A stretch of DNA of 6,881 nucleotides, from the NCBI GenBank assembly GCA_019115725.1, contig DXCY01000262.1, positions 1 to 6,881 on the forward strand, given 5' to 3'. The stretch comes from Candidatus Luteimonas excrementigallinarum (GTDB lineage: Bacteria; Pseudomonadota; Gammaproteobacteria; Xanthomonadales; Xanthomonadaceae). Below the pieces are notes generated by a model. That model saw nothing but the letters and a program-made list of their open reading frames with translations, had not been told where the DNA came from and made no database searches. The position numbers and the translations under genes are program-made. Positions 1-6,881 of the stretch are shown in pieces. Positions within the stretch are counted from its first letter, which is position 1. Each line of letters opens with the position of its first letter.

Positions 1-82
1 CATGATCTTCATCGGCGTCGTGGTGGGCGCCATGGTGGTCGGCATGTACCTGCCGATCTTCAAGATCGCGGCAACGATCTAG
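1..82 (+). CDS. pilC: PilC, type IV pilus inner-membrane platform protein (3' end only)
   Basis: Only the last 26 codons are present, in frame from base 2 to a TAG at 80-82. The residues MIFIGVVVGAMVVGMYLPIF, followed by KIAATI, form a hydrophobic helix ending in the YLPIF signature typical of the C-terminus of PilC/GspF-family proteins. PilC is the polytopic inner-membrane protein that links the pilus motor ATPases to the growing pilin fibre. Its position just upstream of a prepilin peptidase on the same strand matches the pilB-pilC-pilD order of many gammaproteobacteria, which favours PilC over the type II secretion homologue GspF. The fragment is short, so the call rests on this tail motif plus context. 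Confidence 0.85.
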   Translation, partial: MIFIGVVVGAMVVGMYLPIFKIAATI

Positions 83-107
83 CCAAAACCCCCATCACGC
101 TCCACCT

Positions 108-139
108 GCAACATGCCCCGGTCTGCCGGGGCATGTTGC
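108..139 (+). terminator. Hairpin after pilC, probable terminator
   Basis: A 13-bp perfect inverted repeat (108-120 against 127-139, arm GCAACATGCCCCG) encloses a 6-nt loop, 25 nt after the pilC stop. Only a short GTT follows, so the T tract is weak; termination may be partial or Rho-assisted. The hairpin would separate pilC from pilD transcription, leaving pilD to be read by read-through or from its own promoter in the following gap. The stem is seen directly; the terminator role is inferred. Confidence 0.6.
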
Positions 140-321
140 GTTAGGAGCAGGTGGTTTCGGGGTTGGGGGAGGCGCTATATGGGATCCAGTGCTGTGTTAC
201 GCCGGGGCCGGACGGGCTACCATGCGGAGGTTGTGAATGCTGGTGGGGCCGCATCGGGGAACGTCGTGGACGTGATGCGCTTCCAGGCCGGCTGATCTCC
301 TTCCTCTGATACCGGATACCC
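140..321. other. pilC-pilD intergenic remainder, no gene supported
   Basis: Between the pilC hairpin and the pilD start there is no REP element, no convincing coding sequence and no strong promoter. A 60-codon open frame at 113-295 starts inside the hairpin and has no family features. A pilD promoter could lie here, but I cannot point to a good -35/-10 pair. Confidence 0.5.
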
Positions 322-1185
322 ATGGCGTACCTCGATACAAACCCTGCGCTCGGCTACCCGCTGGCGGCCGGGCTGGGGCTGCTGATTGGCAGCTTCCTCA
401 ACGTGGTGATCCTGCGCCTGCCCAAGCGCATGGAGTGGGAGTGGAAGCGCGATGCGCGCGAGGTGCTGGAGCAGACGGAGATCTACGATCCGCCGCCACC
501 AGGGATCGTGGTGGAGCGTTCACACTGCCCCAGCTGCGGGCACCAGCTGAGCTGGTACGAGAACATTCCGGTGCTGAGCTGGCTGGCGCTGCGCGGCAAG
601 TGCCGCAGCTGCCGCACGCCGATTTCGGCGCAGTACCCGCTGGTGGAGTTGATTACCTCACTGCTGTTCGTGGCCTGCGTGTGGAATTTCGGCTTCGGCT
701 GGCAGGGGTTCGGGGCGATTGTGTTCACCTCGTTCCTGATCGCGCTGTCGGGGATTGATCTGCGCACCCAGCTGCTGCCCGATCAGCTCACCCTGCCGCT
801 GATGTGGCTGGGGCTGATTGCGGCTTCGGACAATCTGTACATGCCGGCCAAGCCCGCCCTGCTGGGGGCGATGGTGGGCTATCTGAGCCTGTGGTCGGTG
901 TGGTGGCTGTTCAAGCAGCTGACCGGCAAGGAAGGCATGGGCCACGGTGATTTCAAGCTGCTTGCGGCGCTGGGGGCCTGGTGCGGGCTGGCTGGGATCC
1001 TGCCGATCGTGCTGTTCTCGGCACTGTCGGGCGCGATCATTGGATCGGTGTGGTTGGCGACCAAGGGGCGTGACCGGGCGACGCCGATTCCGTTTGGGCC
1101 TTATCTGGCGATTGCCGGGTGGATCGTGTTCATGTGGGGCGATCAGCTGATCGGGGCGTATATGCGGTATGCAGGGCTGGCGTGA
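322..1185 (+). CDS. pilD: PilD, type 4 prepilin peptidase / N-methyltransferase
   Basis: A 287-residue bifunctional integral membrane enzyme. It cleaves the leader peptide of type IV prepilins and type II secretion pseudopilins, then N-methylates the new N-terminus. The N-terminal part has the family opening GSFLNVVILRLP (23-34) and two zinc-binding CxxC pairs at Cys69/Cys72 and Cys94/Cys97. The aspartyl protease part (A24 family) carries the two catalytic aspartates in GID (Asp146) and GHGD (Asp210), close to their positions in Pseudomonas PilD. Several hydrophobic helices between about residues 107 and 280 account for the membrane core. Length is typical. The ATG at 322 puts the first membrane segment at the expected distance; its Shine-Dalgarno is poor (only GGAT nearby). 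It follows pilC and precedes coaE, a common arrangement. All catalytic residues are intact, so it should be active. Confidence 0.97.
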   Translation: MAYLDTNPALGYPLAAGLGLLIGSFLNVVILRLPKRMEWEWKRDAREVLEQTEIYDPPPPGIVVERSHCPSCGHQLSWYENIPVLSWLALRGKCRSCRTPISAQYPLVELITSLLFVACVWNFGFGWQGFGAIVFTSFLIALSGIDLRTQLLPDQLTLPLMWLGLIAASDNLYMPAKPALLGAMVGYLSLWSVWWLFKQLTGKEGMGHGDFKLLAALGAWCGLAGILPIVLFSALSGAIIGSVWLATKGRDRATPIPFGPYLAIAGWIVFMWGDQLIGAYMRYAGLA

Positions 1186-1229
1186 TTGGGCCTGCGCGGA
1201 CAACGCGGGGAGTACATGGTTGCCGGCGT

Positions 1230-1298
1230 GTCGGGGGCGTAGCCCCGACCTACGGGGGGCCGGCAGGCATGGTAGGTCGGCCCTACGCGGCCGACGCG
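1230..1298. repeat. Inverted pair of GTAG-type REP elements, GTAG ends facing inward
   Basis: The first element is on the minus strand: arms GTCGGGG (1230-1236) and CCCCGAC (1243-1249), then CTAC at 1250-1253. The second is on the plus strand: GTAG at 1272-1275, arms GTCGGCC (1276-1282) and GGCCGAC (1289-1295), ending GCG. On its own strand each has the loop CTACGC. They are 18 nt apart with the GTAG ends facing each other, the opposite of the other pairs in this window. They fill most of the pilD-coaE gap and could fold into hairpins that stabilise the pilD mRNA end or reduce read-through into coaE. The family match is to the Stenotrophomonas SMAG repeats. Confidence 0.9.
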
Positions 1299-1352
1299 AG
1301 GGCTAATGCACAGTTCGTGGCCAGTCGGGGGCTCGGTGGGTAGAAAAGCACT

Positions 1353-1961
1353 ATGAGTGATTTCATCATCGGCCTGACCGGCGGCGTGGCCTCCGGCAAG
1401 AGCGCGGTGGCGGCGCGGTTCGAGGCGCTGGGGATCACCGTGGCCGATGCCGATGTGGCGGCGCGCGAGGCGGTGGCGGTCGGTAGCGAGGGGCTGGCCG
1501 AGGTGGTGGCTGCGTTCGGCCCGGAGGTACTGGGGGCGGACGGGGCGCTGGATCGGGTGGCCATGCGGCGGCGGGTGTTCAATGACGATGCGGAGCGGAT
1601 GAAGCTGGAGGCGATCGTGCATCCGCGCGTGCGCCGGCTGGTCCGCGAGACCTGTGAAACGGCACCCGGCCCCTATGCAATCGCCGCAATTCCGCTGCTG
1701 GCCGAGGCCGGGCGTGATGCCTATCCGTGGCTGCACCGGATCCTGGTGGTGGATGTGCCCCGGCCGCTGCAGTTGCAGCGCCTGCTGGCCCGCGACGGGA
1801 TTGACCAGGCGCTGGCCGAGCGGATGATCCAGGTACAGGCCACCCGCGAGCAGCGGCTGGCGATTGCCGACGACATCATCATCAACGACGGCCCGCTGGC
1901 GGCCCTCGACGGCCACGTCACCGCCCTCCACCACCGCTACCAAAAACTCGCCCTTCTGTAG
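1353..1961 (+). CDS. coaE: CoaE, dephospho-CoA kinase
   Basis: A 202-residue cytoplasmic P-loop kinase that phosphorylates the 3'-hydroxyl of dephospho-CoA with ATP, the last step of coenzyme A synthesis. The Walker A loop GLTGGVASGKS lies at residues 7-17. It is followed by the substrate-binding DADV (32-35), the IVHP motif (88-91), the PLL segment (114-116), the lid region with RMIQVQ (157-162) and the C-terminal IIND (176-179). Length is normal for the family. The ATG at 1353 is chosen because Walker A begins six residues in, as usual; the Shine-Dalgarno is weak. It lies 167 nt after pilD with a REP pair between. Its TAG stop (1959-1961) is part of a REP end, so the element touches the last codon. 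The gene converges on hicB. Confidence 0.97.
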   Translation: MSDFIIGLTGGVASGKSAVAARFEALGITVADADVAAREAVAVGSEGLAEVVAAFGPEVLGADGALDRVAMRRRVFNDDAERMKLEAIVHPRVRRLVRETCETAPGPYAIAAIPLLAEAGRDAYPWLHRILVVDVPRPLQLQRLLARDGIDQALAERMIQVQATREQRLAIADDIIINDGPLAALDGHVTALHHRYQKLALL

Positions 1962-1983
1962 GAGCACGCCACGCGCGCGTGGC
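1958..1983 (+). repeat. GTAG-type REP (GTAGGAGC subclass) at the coaE stop
   Basis: GTAG at 1958-1961 is followed by a perfect 16-bp palindrome at 1968-1983 (arm GCCACGCG). The TAG is the coaE stop codon. The head GTAGGAGC differs from the GTAGGTCGG heads elsewhere in the window and recurs, inverted, at the end of mutT/thiE. The hairpin sits where coaE and hicB transcripts converge and may act as a weak bidirectional terminator or 3' end stabiliser. Confidence 0.75.
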
Positions 1984-2045
1984 AGGGGGCGCATCCTTTG
2001 TCGTGGCCGCGTCGTAATCCAGCTGCAAGTCGGCCCAGAAGCCTT

Positions 2046-2444
2046 CTACGGGCGGGCGGCTGTCAGCGCCATTCGGGCGATGTAGCCGGAGCGGGATTCA
2101 CCCGCTGCCTTGGCGCGCTCGTCGAGGCGGTGCAGGACCCGGCGCGGCAGGGTGATGTTCACCCGCTCAATACGGTCGTCCAGTGCGGCGGGATCCACGG
2201 TGACAATCCCGAACGTCCAGCCGGAAAACCCGGGATCAGCGGCCCAGTGCTGCACAGTTGAAGGGCGCGGAATCTCCTGCTGCTCATCCAAGGCTGTCTC
2301 GATCCAGGCATCAATCGCCTGCTCGGCGTTGATAATGGCCTCGTCGATGCTGTCACCGGCGGAAAAACACCCGGGCAGATCGGGAACCACCACGCCAAAC
2401 GCGGTGCCCTCGTCACCAGGCTCAATTGCGATGGGATAACGCAT
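2046..2444 (-). CDS. hicB: HicB-family antitoxin with ribbon-helix-helix DNA-binding tail
   Basis: A 132-residue protein in two parts. Residues 1-55 are the HicB partial RNase H-like fold, with the hallmark PDLPGCFSAGDS (21-32) and the helix DEAIINAEQAIDAWI. Residues 94-127 (RVNITLPRRVLHRLDERA, then SRSGYIARMAL) are a ribbon-helix-helix (CopG/Arc-like) domain. In this family the N-terminal part binds and neutralises HicA, and the C-terminal part binds the operator so that the complex represses its own promoter. hicA lies immediately upstream (8 nt) and its stop overlaps the hicB Shine-Dalgarno, so translation is probably coupled. The toxin-first order is usual for hicAB. The product looks complete. 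Its stop is also a TAG in a GTAG context, but the downstream sequence is not a clear REP. Confidence 0.93.
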   Translation of the reverse strand: MRYPIAIEPGDEGTAFGVVVPDLPGCFSAGDSIDEAIINAEQAIDAWIETALDEQQEIPRPSTVQHWAADPGFSGWTFGIVTVDPAALDDRIERVNITLPRRVLHRLDERAKAAGESRSGYIARMALTAARP

Positions 2445-2448
2445 GGCG

Positions 2449-2454
2449 CCTCCT
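2449..2454 (-). promoter_or_regulatory. hicB Shine-Dalgarno overlapping the hicA stop
   Basis: On the minus strand TAGGAGGCGCCATG contains the hicA stop (TAG), a perfect AGGAGG and, 4 nt later, the hicB ATG. This fixes the hicB start and suggests strong translation of the antitoxin, whereas hicA has no recognisable ribosome-binding site. The difference would favour excess antitoxin. Confidence 0.85.
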
Positions 2455-2632
2455 ATTCAATCCCGGCGGCCTTGCGGATGGCTGCCACGATCCCTTTGCC
2501 GAGCTGTTTCTTCGGGTGGGGGATCACCACAGGACGCATGCCTTCTTTCCTGAAGACATGGTGCGAGCCTCTCACGCGGTCCAGCCGCCAACCAGCGTTC
2601 TCGACTTCCTTGATCAAGTCCGCGCCTTTCAT
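2453..2632 (-). CDS. hicA: HicA-family mRNA interferase toxin
   Basis: A 59-residue protein, a normal length for this family. It reads MKGADLIKEVENAGW, then RVRGSHHVFRK (19-29), then VVIPHPKKQLGKGI (35-48). HicA has a double-stranded RNA-binding-like fold, and the histidine of the GSH motif (His24 here) is catalytic; it cleaves mRNA independently of the ribosome. Motif, length and partner all fit an active toxin. The ATG at 2632 gives the standard MKGxxL start. No Shine-Dalgarno precedes it, and the predicted promoter would put the transcript start only a few bases upstream, so the message may be leaderless. It forms an operon with hicB and is read in the same direction as mutT/thiE, 113 nt after that gene. 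Confidence 0.93.
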   Translation of the reverse strand: MKGADLIKEVENAGWRLDRVRGSHHVFRKEGMRPVVIPHPKKQLGKGIVAAIRKAAGIE

Positions 2633-2635
2633 TGG

Positions 2636-2652
2636 GTGTGTATGCTACACAC
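2636..2652. promoter_or_regulatory. Candidate HicB operator (perfect palindrome)
   Basis: GTGTGTA (2636-2642), TGC, TACACAC (2646-2652): a perfect 7-bp inverted repeat with a 3-nt centre, ending 3 nt before the hicA start. It covers the predicted -10. HicB here has a ribbon-helix-helix domain, a type that binds such short palindromes as a dimer of dimers. The palindrome is seen directly; operator function is inferred. Confidence 0.7.
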
Positions 2653-2670
2653 TGCAGTGGCAGGATTCAA
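2642..2670 (-). promoter_or_regulatory. Predicted hicAB promoter
   Basis: On the minus strand a -35-like TTGAAT (2670-2665) and a -10-like TAGCAT (2647-2642) are separated by exactly 17 bp. Each matches the sigma-70 consensus at four of six positions. The -10 lies in the middle of the palindrome, the classic layout for autorepression. The predicted start of transcription is near 2635, almost at the hicA ATG. Confidence 0.6.
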
Positions 2671-2728
2671 GCTTCCGACTCAACGTTGCTGCCCAACCTG
2701 CGCGGGTTGCCAACAGTCACGCGGCTTC

Positions 2729-2749
2729 GCGCGCTTGGCGCGCTCCTAC
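2729..2749 (-). repeat. GTAG-type REP (GTAGGAGC subclass) at the mutT/thiE stop
   Basis: On the minus strand GTAGGAGC is followed by the hairpin GCGCGC (2743-2738), CAA, GCGCGC (2734-2729). The TAG (2748-2746) is the stop codon of the Nudix-ThiE gene. The head resembles the TGTAGGAGC REPs of Pseudomonas as well as the Stenotrophomonas repeats. It is the inverted partner of the element at the coaE stop: CTGTAGGAGC plus the next five bases match in 14 of 15 positions. Confidence 0.75.
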
Positions 2750-3816
2750 AGGGATGATGGCCAGAGGGCGCGGATGGCGGCGATGCCCTGGGCGCCGTGG
2801 CGGCGGGCTTTGGGAATGTCGTCGGGGGTGAGGCCGCCGATGGCGTAGATGGGCAGGGAGACGGTTTCACGCAGGGCGGCGAAGCGGGTCCAGCCGAGGC
2901 CCTGGTCGCCGGGATGGCTGGGGGTAGGCATGACCGGGCCGAGCACGGCGAAGTCGCAGCCAAGCCGCAGTGCGTGGCGCAGCTCGTCTTCATCGTGACA
3001 GGAGGCGGCCAGCGGCTGTGAGGGTGGCAGAGGACGTTCGCGCAACTGGGCGAGCTGGCCCGAGCGCAGGTGCACGCCGGCACCGATGGCACGGGCGAGA
3101 TCGATATCTCCGCTGATGAAAGGCTGGGCGCCGGCGGCATGGGCCAGCTCTACGGCCTGGCGGAGCAGAGATTCGCGGTACGCGGGGAGAAAGGCTTCGG
3201 ATGGATCCGGCAGGCGCAGGTGGAGGCGGCGGATGCCAGAAGCGAGCGCACGCTGGATACCCGCCAGGTAGGTCGGGGCTACGCCCCCGACACCCGGTGA
3301 TTCATGCAATCCGGCGTTCATCGCGGTCCGGATATCGCTCGCGTCGGGGGCGTAGCCCCGACCTACAGGGGCGGTGTTTTCCGCGCGGGCGACGGGGTTG
3401 GGGGTGACCAGATAACGGTCGGGCGCGGTGAGGGCGGCGACGACGGGGATGTCGGCCGGGGGCATGGCGTAGCTGGCCAGCTTGTGCAGGGGCACCCAGG
3501 CCAGGGCCTGGCCTTCATGCCCGCGCGGTACACCCATCCAGGCGCTGACCATGCGCACGTCCAGGCGCAGACGCTTGGTGGGATAGGCCTGGGGCACGGT
3601 GATGAGGTGGCCGCCGGGCTGGACCTGGATGCCGAGCTCTTCCTGCAGCTCGCGGATCAGGGCCTGTTCGGGGGTTTCGCCGGGTTCGATCTTGCCGCCG
3701 GGGAATTCCCACAGGCCGGCGAGGTCGCGGCCGACCGTGCGGCGGGTGAGCAGCACGCGGCCGCGCGGGTCGGTGATGGCGGCCGCGACGACCTCGACAG
3801 GCGGACGGTCAGTCAT
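2746..3816 (-). CDS. Nudix hydrolase (MutT-like) fused to a ThiE-like domain, interrupted by an in-frame REP pair
   Basis: A 356-residue fusion of a type known downstream of secA in gammaproteobacteria. Residues 1-130 are a MutT-like Nudix domain with a perfect box from Gly41 to Ile63 (Glu47, Arg55, Glu56, Glu59, Glu60 in place), expected to hydrolyse oxidised nucleoside triphosphates. From YLVTPNP (135-141) the rest is a thiamine-phosphate-synthase-like barrel with GVHLRSGQ (247-254), a GPVMPT segment (293-298) and phosphate-binding AIGGLT (325-330). The usual PTxTK of active ThiE reads PTPSHPG here, so thiamine synthesis by this domain is doubtful. Residues 151-183 are encoded entirely by a 99-bp inverted REP pair and lie between the first strand and first helix of the barrel. 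The ATG at 3816 has no Shine-Dalgarno and lies next to a REP; the stop is inside another REP. It is 129 nt after secA and may be co-transcribed with it. Confidence 0.9.
   Translation of the reverse strand: MTDRPPVEVVAAAITDPRGRVLLTRRTVGRDLAGLWEFPGGKIEPGETPEQALIRELQEELGIQVQPGGHLITVPQAYPTKRLRLDVRMVSAWMGVPRGHEGQALAWVPLHKLASYAMPPADIPVVAALTAPDRYLVTPNPVARAENTAPVGRGYAPDASDIRTAMNAGLHESPGVGGVAPTYLAGIQRALASGIRRLHLRLPDPSEAFLPAYRESLLRQAVELAHAAGAQPFISGDIDLARAIGAGVHLRSGQLAQLRERPLPPSQPLAASCHDEDELRHALRLGCDFAVLGPVMPTPSHPGDQGLGWTRFAALRETVSLPIYAIGGLTPDDIPKARRHGAQGIAAIRALWPSSL
3268..3366. repeat. REP doublet (REPIN-like) inside the Nudix-ThiE coding sequence
   Basis: The left element is on the plus strand: GTAG 3268-3271, arms GTCGGGG (3272-3278) and CCCCGAC (3285-3291), loop CTACGC. 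The right element is on the minus strand: arms 3343-3349 and 3356-3362, CTAC 3363-3366. The GTAG ends are outermost and the unit is exactly 99 bp, so the reading frame continues. On the coding strand it starts precisely at codon 151 and ends at codon 183. The two arms are read as VGRGYAPD and GVGGVAPTY. The 51-bp middle (3292-3342) is not itself palindromic that I can see. Confidence 0.92.
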
Positions 3817-3820
3817 TGCC

Positions 3821-3879
3821 GCAGGTCGGCCCTACGCGGTCGACGCGAGCGGGGCGTCGGGGGCATAGCCCCGACCTAC
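3821..3879. repeat. REP doublet next to the mutT/thiE start
   Basis: The left element is on the plus strand and starts GCAG (one change from GTAG) at 3821; its arms GTCGGCC (3825-3831) and GGTCGAC (3838-3844) pair fully if one G-U is allowed. The right element is on the minus strand: arms GTCGGGG (3856-3862) and CCCCGAC (3869-3875), then CTAC 3876-3879; its loop has one change (GCATAG). The GTAG-type ends are outermost. The doublet ends 4 nt before the mutT/thiE ATG on the minus strand and occupies the place of its ribosome-binding site. Confidence 0.88.
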
Positions 3880-3892
3880 TGGCGGAGATGTC

Positions 3893-3945
3893 GTAGGTCG
3901 GCCCTACGCGGCCGACGCGCCGGGCGTCGGGGGCGTAGCCCCGAC

Positions 3946-3949
<4 letters not shown>
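3893..3949. repeat. REP doublet at the secA stop
   Basis: The left element is on the plus strand: GTAG 3893-3896, arms GTCGGCC (3897-3903) and GGCCGAC (3910-3916). The right element is on the minus strand: arms GTCGGGG (3926-3932) and CCCCGAC (3939-3945), then CTAC 3946-3949, which holds the secA TAG. The organisation is the same as the neighbouring doublet 13 nt away, so the secA-mutT gap is almost wholly REP sequence. In RNA these would form up to four hairpins directly after secA. Confidence 0.9.
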
Positions 3950-6693
<2,744 letters not shown>

Positions 6694-6750
6694 GTGTGGT
6701 TGGAATCCGTTTGCAGGGGCTCCGGACCGTGGCCCGGGCGCTGGAAATGA

Positions 6751-6773
6751 AAAAGGGCGCCGGGCGCCCTTTT
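6751..6773 (-). terminator. Intrinsic terminator hairpin upstream of secA
   Basis: AAAAGGGCGC (6751-6760), CGG, GCGCCCTTTT (6764-6773): a perfect 10-bp stem with a 3-nt loop. On the minus strand it is followed by a run of five T (6754-6750), the standard form of a Rho-independent terminator; the A/T flanks also allow some bidirectional use. It lies 57 nt before the secA ATG and most simply ends the transcript of the gene upstream, which is outside the window. If the -10 at 6787-6792 is real, it would lie in the secA leader. Confidence 0.8.
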
Positions 6774-6881
6774 CACGGCATCGCGCATTGTAGCGTGGGG
6801 ACGGCCCCGGCGCGTTTCAAGCAGTGAATCGCGGCGGGGTGCATAGGTCGCGGGCGCCAGCTGCCGGGAGTGCCCGGAGCG
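6774..6881. other. Window end beyond the secA terminator, no gene assigned
   Basis: On the minus strand one frame closes at a TGA near 6819 and another near 6772; either could be the end of an upstream gene. In related bacteria secA usually follows an M23-family peptidase and lpxC, but there is too little sequence here to recognise a product. Confidence 0.4.
6787..6792 (-). promoter_or_regulatory. Candidate -10 element upstream of the secA leader hairpin
   Basis: The minus strand reads GCTACAATGCGC, and TACAAT matches the sigma-70 -10 consensus in five of six positions. The only good -35-like hexamer nearby, TTGAAA, is 22 bp away, too far for normal spacing. I therefore call only a candidate. 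Transcription from here would start about 7 nt before the terminator hairpin and then read into secA. Confidence 0.35.

Noticed and set aside
197..223. TTACGC and TACCAT as a pilD promoter
   Set aside because: Spacing is only 15 bp and both boxes are weak matches.
113..295. A 60-codon frame between pilC and pilD
   Set aside because: It begins within the pilC hairpin, has no Shine-Dalgarno and no family features; probably chance in high-GC DNA.
1143..1994. A 283-codon minus-strand frame covering coaE
   Set aside because: Antisense shadow of coaE; it runs through two REPs and a palindrome and contains no recognisable motif.
2694..2709. CAACC...GGTTG inverted repeat downstream of mutT/thiE as a terminator
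   Set aside because: The stem is short and lacks a T run; it could not be distinguished from chance.
2426..2848. Plus-strand frames across hicA and its promoter
   Set aside because: They oppose hicA, whose catalytic and structural motifs are clear, and cross the operator and a REP.

Overview
The window is GC-rich, chromosomal and densely coding. Two features point to a Xanthomonadaceae gammaproteobacterium, most likely Stenotrophomonas. The first is the gene order pilC-pilD-coaE converging on secA-mutT/thiE. The second is at least ten short palindromes that begin with GTAG, matching the GTAG-type REP elements (SMAG) described as abundant in S. maltophilia. The genus is an inference from these two facts; no 16S or other marker is present.

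Layout. On the plus strand are the last 26 codons of pilC (1-82), a hairpin that may be its terminator (108-139), pilD (322-1185), an inverted REP pair (1230-1298) and coaE (1353-1961). On the minus strand, read from right to left, are a hairpin terminator (6751-6773), secA (6693-3946), a cluster of four REPs (3821-3949), a fused Nudix-ThiE gene (3816-2746) and a HicA-HicB toxin-antitoxin module (2632-2046). coaE and hicB converge.

Function. PilC and PilD belong to type IV pilus assembly; PilD also serves type II secretion. CoaE makes coenzyme A. SecA is the motor of the general secretion pathway. The Nudix-ThiE fusion is a probable nucleotide-sanitising enzyme with a ThiE-like barrel. HicAB is an accessory module placed among these housekeeping genes, with its own promoter and a palindromic operator.

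The most unusual content is the behaviour of the REP elements. One inverted pair of exactly 99 bp lies in frame inside the ThiE-like domain and adds 33 residues at the beta1-alpha1 loop. In coaE, mutT/thiE and secA the stop codon TAG is the TAG of a REP's GTAG end. The whole hicAB module lies between two inverted REPs of the same subclass, whose outer ends are the stop codons of the genes on either side. REP arms differ between copies by changes on both sides of the stem that keep it paired.

No RNA genes, CRISPR arrays, integrases or insertion sequences were seen. The transposase (RAYT) that would move the REPs is not in the window.
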